Source of the DNA: Lagierella massiliensis
GTDB lineage: Bacteria; Bacillota; Clostridia; Tissierellales; Peptoniphilaceae
DNA: 64,000 nucleotides
Direction: 5' to 3'
Assembly: GCF_001407835.1 (NCBI RefSeq)
Contig: NZ_CYUO01000005.1
Span: forward strand, 496,001-560,000
Positions within the stretch are counted from its first letter, which is position 1. The number at the start of each line of letters is the position of its first letter. The notes under the pieces are model-generated. The model was not told the origin of the DNA and did not search any database. It worked only from the letters and a program-made list of their open reading frames with translations. Position numbers and translations under genes: made by a program. Positions 52,709 to 60,564 of this stretch are shown here, piece after piece.

Positions 52709-53377
52709 ATGAATTTATTAATCATAGATGATGATAAAGATTTACTGCGACTTTTAGATATGACTTTTAAGAAAGAATATAATGTTGACCTTTGTGATTC
52801 AGCTAAAAAAATTGTTCCTGAACAGCTGGTTAAATACAATTTGATTATTCTTGATGTCATGATGGATGAAATGGATGGATTTGAGTTCTTATCACGATAT
52901 AGAGAATTGATAGATGCACCTATTATCTTGTTGACGGCCAAAAATTTCGAAAAGGACAAGATAGAGGGGTTTGCCTTAGGTGCAGATGATTATGTTACAA
53001 AGCCATTTTCTGTATCTGAAATAAGGGCGAGAGTTGCAGCACATCTTAGAAGAGAAAATAGAGATAAGCACAGCAGAATAATTGATTATCCAATTTCTTG
53101 TGACTTGTTGTCTAAAAAAATATATTTTAAGGAAAATGAAATTATTCTTACCAAAAGTGAATATGAAATATGTGAACTACTTTTAAAAAATAGAAACCAG
53201 GTATTTACCAAAGAAAAAATTTATACAACAATTTATGGATATGATGCTGAAGGAGATAGTTCAACTTCTATTACGGAAAGAATAAAAAAGATAAGAGAAA
53301 AATTTGCTGGATTTTATATAGATCCAATTAAAACTATTTGGGGAGTAGGGTATCAATGGGAAGTAAAAAAAGCTTAA
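52709..53377 (+). CDS. OmpR-family response regulator (LanR)
   Basis: A 222-residue regulator. The receiver has the acid pair in IDDDKDLL, phospho-acceptor Asp in LIILDVMMDEMDG (about residue 50), LLTAKN and VTKPFS. The winged helix is LTKSEYEICELLLKNRNQVF and ends IWGVGYQWEV. ATG 52709 has GGAGGAG upstream. It probably controls the FEG operon in response to the kinase. Its end overlaps the kinase gene by 22 bases. Confidence 0.9.
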   Translation: MNLLIIDDDKDLLRLLDMTFKKEYNVDLCDSAKKIVPEQLVKYNLIILDVMMDEMDGFEFLSRYRELIDAPIILLTAKNFEKDKIEGFALGADDYVTKPFSVSEIRARVAAHLRRENRDKHSRIIDYPISCDLLSKKIYFKENEIILTKSEYEICELLLKNRNQVFTKEKIYTTIYGYDAEGDSSTSITERIKKIREKFAGFYIDPIKTIWGVGYQWEVKKA

Positions 53378-54693
53378 CCTATACAATTAGTAAATTTGCA
53401 ATTTTAGAATTATTTTTTGTGCTATTTATGCTTTTATTCTCCTATATGCTTCTAAAATTTTTAATTAACACTGGCGTAGTATATCCTGCAAATTATGCAG
53501 ATATAAATTCCGATACAGTAAAATATGAATTTCTAAAAGAGAATTGGAGGATTGATAAAATACCATTTTTTTATGAATATCAATTAAGAGACAATGGGGA
53601 AATTATACAAAATACGATTGATGAACGCTATAATCAAAAAATAAGTGAAGCATTACAAAACGGAAAATCTTCAAAGGATCAAATAATAGGTTCAGATGTA
53701 TTTAAGGCTTTTAAAAATGGAAATAAAGATTTGATCATAAAATATAAAATCAGTGCCATACCTACCAATCCAAATGTGTATAAACTAATTGGGAATTTTG
53801 AACCAGTGTTTTTTATAAGCGTGTTTTGTCTATGGCTAATTGGATTTATTTATTTAATAAGTAATTTGACAAGGGAATTAAGGAGTGAAATTAGAAAGAT
53901 ATCCAAGGCTAATGATAATATTGAAAAATTACAATTAGAATTTGAAAGAGAGCATTCCGATTATACAGAAATTTCAGGAGTATTGGATTCGATAGATAGA
54001 ATGGCAAGGAGCTTAAAGGCATCATTAGAAAAACAATGGGATATGCAGATGACACAAAAAGAGATGATTGAATCGATTACTCACGATGTGAGGACTCCGA
54101 TTACTCTAATCAAAGGGAATATTGAATTATTAAAAGAAGATCAAGAAAATGTTCTTGAAAGAGCTGAAGATGCTCTAAATGGTGTGGAGAGATTGGAATC
54201 TTTTTTAAAAAAACTAAATGAATTTTCTGATTTGATGGAAACTCCAAAGGAAGTTGTATCAAAAGAAGTTTTAGACTATTGGGCAAAAATTGTGAATAGT
54301 ATTTGTAAACTTAAAGGCTTTAGCGTATCAATTCTTTCGTATGATGCAAGCAATATTAAACTAGATAAAAATGCAATTTCTATTGCGATACAAAATTTAG
54401 TAAATAATGCAATTGAAAACTCTTCAGTGGGTTCTACTATATTCATCGGATTTTACGATGATATAGATGATTATACAATTGTTGTAAGGGATCAAGGCGA
54501 TGGATTTAATAATGATATTCTTTACGATGTAAAAGGAAAATTTATATCAACGAAGATGTATGATAATAATATACATGGCTTAGGGCTTTCAATTGTTACT
54601 AAAATACTTGAAATTAACAAGGGGCAATTGTTGCTAAATAATTATGATGATGAAGATAATGGTGCTGAAGTTAAAATGGTATTTAAAAAGTAA
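53356..54693 (+). CDS. sensor histidine kinase (LanK / VanS-like)
   Basis: A 445-residue membrane kinase. Two helices (about residues 10-35 and 150-172) frame an outer sensor domain of about 110 residues, unlike the loop-less kinase at 44326. A HAMP-like linker leads to the phospho-acceptor in IESITHDVRTPITLIKGN (His about 236), the N-box is NLVNNAIENS, and the G-boxes are VRDQGDGF and IHGLGLSIVTK. ATG 53356 follows GGAGTAGGG. It likely senses a lantibiotic or similar peptide. Confidence 0.88.
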   Translation: MGSKKSLTYTISKFAILELFFVLFMLLFSYMLLKFLINTGVVYPANYADINSDTVKYEFLKENWRIDKIPFFYEYQLRDNGEIIQNTIDERYNQKISEALQNGKSSKDQIIGSDVFKAFKNGNKDLIIKYKISAIPTNPNVYKLIGNFEPVFFISVFCLWLIGFIYLISNLTRELRSEIRKISKANDNIEKLQLEFEREHSDYTEISGVLDSIDRMARSLKASLEKQWDMQMTQKEMIESITHDVRTPITLIKGNIELLKEDQENVLERAEDALNGVERLESFLKKLNEFSDLMETPKEVVSKEVLDYWAKIVNSICKLKGFSVSILSYDASNIKLDKNAISIAIQNLVNNAIENSSVGSTIFIGFYDDIDDYTIVVRDQGDGFNNDILYDVKGKFISTKMYDNNIHGLGLSIVTKILEINKGQLLLNNYDDEDNGAEVKMVFKK

Positions 54694-54753
54694 GAATATT
54701 TAAAAAAAATAAATATAATTATTATTAGAAATCGTCTCTTTCATTTTAGAGGA

Positions 54754-54787
54754 GGGTGTGTGAGAATTTAATCATTCTGACACACCC
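54754..54787. repeat. long imperfect hairpin after the kinase gene
   Basis: GGGTGTGTGAGAAT (54754-54767) pairs with ATTCTGACACACCC (54774-54787), 13 of 14 pairs, loop 6. No T run follows, so it is not a standard terminator. It sits at the join between the lantibiotic operon and the recombinase wreck. Confidence 0.55.
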
Positions 54788-55289
54788 GCAATTTACAAAA
54801 ATTAACTGGCAATGTGTAAGATCAACCAAAAAAGGTAAAAAATATTGCCCTCATTCAAAGGGAATACAAGAAGCGGCAATAGAAAAAGCTTTTGTTGAAA
54901 GCTACAGGCAATTATGTCATGCAGATTCAACAGTAATAGATTACTTTTAAAAAATTGTTGAAGAAGAAATAAATGATGAATCTTTAGTCAAGGATTTGAA
55001 AAAGATAGAAAATCAATTAAATAGAATCATTAGTCAAGAAAGAAAGTTAGTTGATCTTCATTTAGAAGATAGTATAGATGAAGAAGTTTATGATAAAAAG
55101 TATAAAAAACTTACAAAACAAAAAGAAGGATTACTTGATGAAAAGAAAACACTGGAACTAACAATAAAAGATGAAAATTCTATTAAAGAAAGACTAAAAC
55201 AATTTAAAAAGGTCTTAGAAAATAGAGAAATTATAGAGGAATTTAACAGAACAGTATTTGAAAGCATAGTTGATAAAGTTGTGGTTTGA
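54788..55289 (+). pseudogene. large serine recombinase, C-terminal half, broken
   Basis: The frame reads WQCVRSTKKGKKYCPHSKGI (zinc-ribbon part with CPHSK), then IQEAAIEKAFVESYRQL, an in-frame TAA at 54948-54950, and a coiled coil (KKIENQLNRIISQERKLVDL) ending FNRTVFESIVDKVVV. These are the recombinase zinc-ribbon, coiled coil and tail. The catalytic N-terminal domain is absent. It is the integrase remnant of the element that carries mobC and the lantibiotic operon. Confidence 0.7.
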
Positions 55290-55333
55290 AGAATTGACAA
55301 AAATAAATTAGAAGAGTGCGAGGTAAACTATTT

Positions 55334-56086
55334 ATGAAATCATATCAGGATATAAATAAAGAAACTATCGATAGATGGGTTGAAGAAGGTTGGGAATGGG
55401 GAAAGTCTATTTCCCATGAAGATTACATTAAGGCGAAAAATGGAGAGTGGAAAGTTTTTCTTACTCCAACTGTAGCAGTGCCAATAGATTGGCTTGGAGA
55501 TTTAAAGCGAAAGAAAATCTTAGGATTAGCATCGGGAGGCGGACAGCAAATGCCGATATTTAATGCTTTAGGTGCCACATGTAGCGTAATTGACTATTCT
55601 TCAAAACAAATTGAATCAGAATATAATGTTGCAAAGAGGGAAGGGTATACAATAGAAGCAATAGAAGGTGATATGACTAAAAAACTTCCATTTGATGGTG
55701 AGACATTCGACATTGTTTTTCATCCTGTTTCAAATTGTTACGTTGAAGATGTACAGCATATTTTTAATGAGGCGTATAGGGTATTGAAAAAAGGTGGTAT
55801 TTTTCTTGCTGGATTAAATAATGAAATAAACTACATTGTAGACCAAAATGAAAGAGAAATAGTTTGGAAAATGCCATTTAATCCATTACAAGATGAAAAA
55901 GCTAAAGAGTTCATGGTTAAGGAAGATGCGGGAATGCAGTTCTCGCATGATATGACAGAACAAATAGGTGGTCAATTGAAAGCTGGTTTCACCTTAGTAG
56001 ATATTTATGAAGATACCAATGGATTTGGAAGACTACATGAATTGAATATTAAAAGTTTTATAGCAACAAAGTCAATTAAAAAATAA
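55334..56086 (+). CDS. class I SAM-dependent methyltransferase
   Basis: A 250-residue Methyltransf_11-type enzyme. AdoMet motif I is ILGLASGGGQQMPIFNALG (about residue 58), motif II VIDYSSKQIE, and post-motif FDIVFHPVSNCYVEDV, followed by the EAYRVLKKGG strand-helix. A tryptophan-rich N-terminus (RWVEEGWEWG) is typical of a Firmicute subgroup without assigned substrate. ATG 55334 is preferred; GAGG lies 11 bases upstream, so initiation may be weak. The substrate is unknown. Confidence 0.83.
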   Translation: MKSYQDINKETIDRWVEEGWEWGKSISHEDYIKAKNGEWKVFLTPTVAVPIDWLGDLKRKKILGLASGGGQQMPIFNALGATCSVIDYSSKQIESEYNVAKREGYTIEAIEGDMTKKLPFDGETFDIVFHPVSNCYVEDVQHIFNEAYRVLKKGGIFLAGLNNEINYIVDQNEREIVWKMPFNPLQDEKAKEFMVKEDAGMQFSHDMTEQIGGQLKAGFTLVDIYEDTNGFGRLHELNIKSFIATKSIKK

Positions 56087-56197
56087 ATCCCAGTTTGTCG
56101 ATATGATATGTTTACAAAATCAGATAGGATTACTTGAAATAGTTGATTTTTACTCGTTTCATGTGGAGGCGGTATTTTTTTAGAAAGGATTGGATAA

Positions 56198-56665
56198 ATG
56201 CTTAAGACTTATATTCCAGAATATAAAGACTTGTGGTTTAGGGAAAAGATGCTATCAGATTCAGATACCATGTCCTACAATAAGGCATGGGGAGGCACTA
56301 TTGATTTTCCAGAATCTAAGTGGAAAAGATGGTATCATTATTGGATTGAAAAACCAGAAGATAAAAGATTTTATAGATATTTGATTAATGAAAACAACGA
56401 TTTTATTGGAGAGATAGCTTATCATTTTGATGATGAGGAGAGAAAATATTTAGTAAGTGTAATAATCTATTCAAAATATCGTGGAATTGGTTATGGACGT
56501 GAAGGCTTGGAACTATTATGTTGTTCAGCAAAAAATAACGGACTGAAAAGTTTATATGATAATATAGCTTTAGATAATAGTGCCATAAAACTTTTTTTAG
56601 AAAGTGGATTTACTGAAGAGTATAGGACAAAAGATATAGTTATGCTTAAAAAAGATTTAGAGTAA
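56198..56665 (+). CDS. GNAT family N-acetyltransferase
   Basis: A 155-residue acetyltransferase. The region LVSVIIYSKYRGIGYGREGL (motif A, about residues 88-107) binds acetyl-CoA, and DNSAIKLFLESGFTEEYRT is the closing element. The N-terminus has an unusual tryptophan-rich stretch (DLWFREKML, KWKRWYHYW), as in RimJ-type relatives. AAAGGATTGG precedes the ATG. Substrate unknown. Confidence 0.85.
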   Translation: MLKTYIPEYKDLWFREKMLSDSDTMSYNKAWGGTIDFPESKWKRWYHYWIEKPEDKRFYRYLINENNDFIGEIAYHFDDEERKYLVSVIIYSKYRGIGYGREGLELLCCSAKNNGLKSLYDNIALDNSAIKLFLESGFTEEYRTKDIVMLKKDLE

Positions 56666-56717
56666 ATATATCTTGTGTTTAGATTTTTCATTTAATTCTA
56701 ATTAAAAATGGAACAAA

Positions 56718-56764
56718 AAACTGTTGGGTTATGTTTAATCATACTGAGTCCAATAGTTTTTTAA
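56718..56764 (+). terminator. Rho-independent terminator after the acetyltransferase
   Basis: AAACTGTTGG pairs with CCAATAGTTT (one G-T) and is followed by TTTTT. Confidence 0.65.
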
Positions 56765-56786
56765 TATAAATAATAATATAAAAAAC

Positions 56787-56825
56787 AAGAGGAGATGTGA
56801 ACTTTATAAGTTAGAATCTCCTCTT
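56787..56825 (-). terminator. Rho-independent terminator of the minus-strand MATE gene
   Basis: AAGAGGAGAT pairs perfectly with ATCTCCTCTT. On the minus strand it is followed by G and then a run of T. It starts 16 bases past the MATE stop codon. Confidence 0.75.
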
Positions 56826-56840
56826 AATTTTTGATTTATT

Positions 56841-58223
56841 TTATGCGTAGTCGATATTTTCAATTTCGATTTCTTTATTCAACAGTCTTAATTCTTTTAT
56901 CATAAATGCAAGTGTCAATATAAACGAAAGTATATCGGAAATAGGATAAGTTAACCAAACTCCGTTAAGGCCTAAAAATCTTGGAACTATTAATAGTACT
57001 GGCAATAGTATCAACAACTGACGTGATAGTGATAATATAATTCCTCGTACAGCTTTTCCTGTTGCTTGGAAGTAGTTTGAAGAAATTATTTGGAAACCAA
57101 CAACTGGGTTTGCAAGTGAGCTTAGCCTTAAACACGAAACTGCACCAGGCATTACCTTGTCAATATCTTTTGCGTTCATAATAAATGCTTTTATAAGTGT
57201 TTCAGGGATAAACATCATTGCAAGATAGGTCAAAGTCATATAAATGGTTGCAACTATACATGCCAGTTTAAAAGCTTCTTTGACTCTGTGGTATTTTTTT
57301 GCACCATAATTAAATCCAATGATAGGCTGGCTTCCTTGATTGAGTCCAAACACTGGCATAAATGCAAGTGTGGAAATGCTGTGCATGATTCCCATGGCTG
57401 CAATTGCTTGATCATCACCATAATGATTTACTTGAAGGTTAAATACAACAATTACTAAGCTTGCAGCAAGTTGCATTCCAAATGGAGCAAGTCCAAGAGC
57501 GATTATCTCTTTGACTACAGGGGTTTCGAGTTTTATATTTTCTCTTTTCAACTTCAATGAGGTTTTCTTTCCTAAGAAGAAAGCAAACACCCAAATCATG
57601 GATAAATATTGTCCTATGATAGTTGATAATGCAGCTCCTTTAACACCCATGCCCATTAGGATTACAAATACATAGTCTAAAATAATATTTGTTATTGCAC
57701 CAATTAGCATTGTACCCATTGCTGTTGAAGGACTGCCTTCACCTCTTATGAAAAAGTTCATACCAAATCCAAGGAGCTGGGCTGGTATACCAATTGCTAT
57801 TATAAATAAATATTCAGATGCTATAGGAAGAAGAGCTTCACTTGACCCAAGTCTTTTTAAGATTTCTTCAGGAAATAATAAAATTATAATAGTTAACGCA
57901 ACTGATAATATAAATTGAAGAGTAAAGGACTGTCCAAGTATTTTTTCTGATTGTTTTACTCTTCCCTGACCCATTCTTATTGAAGAAAGAGAATTTCCTC
58001 CCATACCGATAAGCATTGAAAATGCCATTATAATTAAACTTACAGGATAAGTGAGATGAACTCCTGCGATTGCAAGAGAACTTACTTGCCCCAAGAATAT
58101 TTTATCTATAACATTGTATAGGGCGTTAACCAACATTCCTATAATTGCAGGTACTGAAAATTTTATCAATAATTTTTTAACATCTTCTTCACCAAGTAAC
58201 TTATTTTTTTCGATTTTTTCCAT
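56841..58223 (-). CDS. MATE family efflux transporter
   Basis: A 460-residue protein with twelve helices and the MATE pattern: KFSVPAIIGMLVNALYNVID at helix 1, FLGQVSSLAIAGVHLTYP, IRMGQGRVKQSEKILGQSF between the helices, and MPVFGLNQGSQPIIGFNYGA in the second half. It is closer to the MepA/multi-antimicrobial extrusion type than the copy at 34625. The N-terminal cytoplasmic leader (MEKIEKNKLLGEEDVKKLL) is typical of that group. A terminator follows. Confidence 0.88.
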   Translation of the reverse strand: MEKIEKNKLLGEEDVKKLLIKFSVPAIIGMLVNALYNVIDKIFLGQVSSLAIAGVHLTYPVSLIIMAFSMLIGMGGNSLSSIRMGQGRVKQSEKILGQSFTLQFILSVALTIIILLFPEEILKRLGSSEALLPIASEYLFIIAIGIPAQLLGFGMNFFIRGEGSPSTAMGTMLIGAITNIILDYVFVILMGMGVKGAALSTIIGQYLSMIWVFAFFLGKKTSLKLKRENIKLETPVVKEIIALGLAPFGMQLAASLVIVVFNLQVNHYGDDQAIAAMGIMHSISTLAFMPVFGLNQGSQPIIGFNYGAKKYHRVKEAFKLACIVATIYMTLTYLAMMFIPETLIKAFIMNAKDIDKVMPGAVSCLRLSSLANPVVGFQIISSNYFQATGKAVRGIILSLSRQLLILLPVLLIVPRFLGLNGVWLTYPISDILSFILTLAFMIKELRLLNKEIEIENIDYA

Positions 58224-58346
58224 AATTCACCCCACAAATATTTTTATTTTCCTTAAAATACAATAATAGATTTTAACACAAACTTGCGTATAATACAAAG
58301 GAAAAGGGTAAAATAATATTGAAAATTAAAGAAAGAAGTGATAGAC

Positions 58347-58604
58347 ATGAAACTGCTTTTACAATCGAGTAATAATTTTTTGATTACCACAGTTAAAACT
58401 ATTTTAAAGGACAATAATATAAATTATGTGGATAGTGAAGGTGACTTTAATGGATATCTAAATATCATGGGTGCAGAAGTTGTACGAAATGAAAGTATCT
58501 TTATAGATGAGAATGAATTTGAAAGGGCATATTCACTACTTCAAGGATTTTTAGAGTATGAACCTGATTGTGATAACGTTTATTTAGATGATGATTCTAT
58601 ATGA
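58347..58604 (+). CDS. DUF2007-like small protein
   Basis: An 85-residue acidic protein. The opening MKLLLQSSNNFLITTVKTIL, the middle GAEVVRNESIFIDENEFERA, and the closing ALL-type helix (SLLQGFLE) fit the DUF2007 putative signal-transducing domain, a ferredoxin-like fold of unknown role. ATG 58347 is chosen, 9 bases after a GTG. It precedes the sugar-transporter operon but is separated from it by about 160 bases containing a promoter region. Confidence 0.6.
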   Translation: MKLLLQSSNNFLITTVKTILKDNNINYVDSEGDFNGYLNIMGAEVVRNESIFIDENEFERAYSLLQGFLEYEPDCDNVYLDDDSI

Positions 58605-58706
58605 TGATTCAAACAAAGCAACAATAAAGAGGTTGAAATTAAAAAATTAATTTAGGAGATTTTCAATATTGCTATTCACAAATTCTTGTTTATAGTATAT
58701 TATAAA

Positions 58707-58748
58707 TATGAAACGGATATAAATTTTTGTTTCATAAAAGCGTTTTCA
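58707..58748 (+). promoter_or_regulatory. candidate operators upstream of the sugar ABC operon (palindrome plus cre-like site)
   Basis: TATGAAAC/GTTTCATA form perfect arms at 58707-58736. Directly after, TAAAAGCGTTTTCA (58735-58748) matches the CcpA cre consensus TGWAANCGNTNWCA at all but one position. A weak promoter (TTGCTA, 16 bases, TATAGT at 58691) lies upstream. Catabolite or LacI-type control of sugar uptake is inferred. Confidence 0.5.
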
Positions 58749-58765
58749 AAAAAAAGGAGGAGTAT

Positions 58766-60100
58766 ATGAAAAATAAATTTTCAAAAATTTTGGCTCTAAC
58801 ATTAGGAGCGACAATGGCTATAACTGCCTGTGGTAAAAAAACAGGCGGTGGGGAGAAAGATTCTACAGCACAAGTAGAGTCAGAAGGAATTAAATCTGAA
58901 ATAACTGTACAAGTTGAAAAGGATTGGATGGACTACTATCAAAAGGCGGTTGATAAGGTTCTTGAAAAAAATCCTGATTCTAAAATTAATCTAAAGGAAA
59001 TAGGCTCATTTGATCACTTAGATATATTGAACAGTACTGATGCTACAAATCCTGACTTTGCAGATGTGTTTGCACTACCACTTGATAGATATACAGACCT
59101 TGTAAGTCAAGATGTTTTAGGAGCAGTCAATGCACCTGCAATGGCAAAAGAAATAGGTGGATATGACAACTATGATGAAAGTCTTGGTGGTTTCTTTAAA
59201 GATGGAGAAGATTATTTAGCATTTCCTTTTAATATAGAAACACTAATAACTTATGTTAATAAAGAAAATGCAACAAAGGCAGGAATCGATTCTGAAAAAC
59301 CTATAGAATTAAATGATATAAAAGATCCTGCAAATGTTCTTTTGCCATTCTTTGACGCTTGGTTTGGTGTAGCATCTACAAACTCAGCGGGAATTTCTCT
59401 TCTAAAAGAAGAAGGAGACAAGTTTGAATCAGACATGACAAAAGACTTTAAAGATTTAAGCGAAGACCAACAAAAATTATTTGAGTCTTTATATGAATAT
59501 TGGAAGAAAAATAATGAAGTAAATTCACCTCTATTTTCAGGAGAAGATGAAGGTTGGGCATATATAGGTGACGAATTTACAACAGGTGGTGCAGGTGTTA
59601 TTAGACTTGGTGGCCCATGGGAGTTAAATGACAATGTTGAAAAAGCAGGAGATAACCTTGAAATTTATCCAATAGACCATATAACAATAAATGGAAAACC
59701 ACTTTCTCACTGGCAAGGTGGATGGGCAATGGCAATAAATGCAAGGATTGAAGAAGATGCGGATAAAAAAGCATTAGCAGAAAACTTTATAATGGAACTT
59801 GTTAATCCAGAAAATGCTGCAGAATTATTTAAGGCAACAGGAAAGATACTTCCAAATGTATCTGCAGAAGATTATGAAAAGACAGATCTTTCTGACTTAG
59901 ATAAGAAAGTTATTAAGAATGTTATAGAATCATATGATATTTCTGAACCAAGACCAATTTTTAAAGAGTATGGAAATGTTTGGGACACATGGAAAAATGC
60001 AATTCTTTCATGGAACAATGTTAAACCTACAAATGCTGAAGAAGCTTACAAGGAACTTAACGCATCATTCAAATCCATGATGGAAAATATAGGTAACTAA
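58766..60100 (+). CDS. sugar ABC transporter substrate-binding lipoprotein (MalE-like)
   Basis: A 444-residue lipoprotein. The signal MKNKFSKILALTLGATMAIT ends in a lipobox with Cys23 (ITACGKK). The mature part is an SBP of the maltose/maltodextrin class: NPDSKINLKEIGSFDHLDIL, FADVFALPLDRYTDLVSQDV, YLAFPFNIETLITYVNKENA and GWAMAINARIEEDADKKALA. The two permeases and the ATPase that follow support oligosaccharide import, probably maltodextrin. AAGGAGGAG precedes ATG 58766. A longer frame starts upstream but has no ribosome binding site. Confidence 0.88.
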   Translation: MKNKFSKILALTLGATMAITACGKKTGGGEKDSTAQVESEGIKSEITVQVEKDWMDYYQKAVDKVLEKNPDSKINLKEIGSFDHLDILNSTDATNPDFADVFALPLDRYTDLVSQDVLGAVNAPAMAKEIGGYDNYDESLGGFFKDGEDYLAFPFNIETLITYVNKENATKAGIDSEKPIELNDIKDPANVLLPFFDAWFGVASTNSAGISLLKEEGDKFESDMTKDFKDLSEDQQKLFESLYEYWKKNNEVNSPLFSGEDEGWAYIGDEFTTGGAGVIRLGGPWELNDNVEKAGDNLEIYPIDHITINGKPLSHWQGGWAMAINARIEEDADKKALAENFIMELVNPENAAELFKATGKILPNVSAEDYEKTDLSDLDKKVIKNVIESYDISEPRPIFKEYGNVWDTWKNAILSWNNVKPTNAEEAYKELNASFKSMMENIGN

Positions 60101-60110
60101 TATGATAAAA

Positions 60111-60135
60111 TTAACCGGGGATTTTCCCCGGTTAA
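60111..60135 (+). terminator. perfect 10-bp hairpin between SBP and permease genes
   Basis: TTAACCGGGG/CCCCGGTTAA around ATTTT, followed by TATTT only. It is a partial terminator or mRNA-stabilising hairpin that would give more binding protein than permease, as in many importer operons. Confidence 0.7.
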
Positions 60136-60150
60136 TATTTAGGAGTAAAA

Positions 60151-60564
60151 GTGAAAAGTGAAAAATATATTACAAGAATACTAATCACAGCGGTCTTAAT
60201 ACTAATAATGGCATCATTTGAAGCATTTATTAAAGGGAAGTCTTTAGCGCTTTTTAATTTATTTCATACTAAAACTGGAGGAGATTTAGGGGATTATATA
60301 AATTTTGTTATGTTTAACTATTTTTTAGACATACTTGAACCTCTAATTATATCTCTCTTCTTAGTATTTGCCGTTAAAAAACTTAAAGTAAATAATCTCA
60401 TGAAATTTGTGCTCGCAGGAATGGTAGCTGCAAAACTCATATTTAAAATAACCAAGTTGGAATTTAATTCAATATTTTTCTACTTGGAAATTTTGTTATA
60501 TTTATTACTTTTCTACTTTATCATAACAATACCGATCTTTAGAGAGGATAAAAATGAACTATAG
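60151..60564 (+). CDS. small membrane protein of the sugar ABC operon
   Basis: A 137-residue protein with four hydrophobic helices (about residues 8-25, 52-70, 84-100 and 110-130). I do not recognise the family. It starts at GTG with AGGAGTAAAA upstream and overlaps the MalF-like gene by 11 bases, so it is made together with the permease. It may be an accessory subunit of the transporter. Confidence 0.6.
   Translation: MKSEKYITRILITAVLILIMASFEAFIKGKSLALFNLFHTKTGGDLGDYINFVMFNYFLDILEPLIISLFLVFAVKKLKVNNLMKFVLAGMVAAKLIFKITKLEFNSIFFYLEILLYLLLFYFIITIPIFREDKNEL

Noticed and set aside
56190-56384. 64-codon frame overlapping the second GNAT gene
   Set aside because: Out-of-frame overlap; the 155-residue frame has clear GNAT motifs and its own ribosome binding site.
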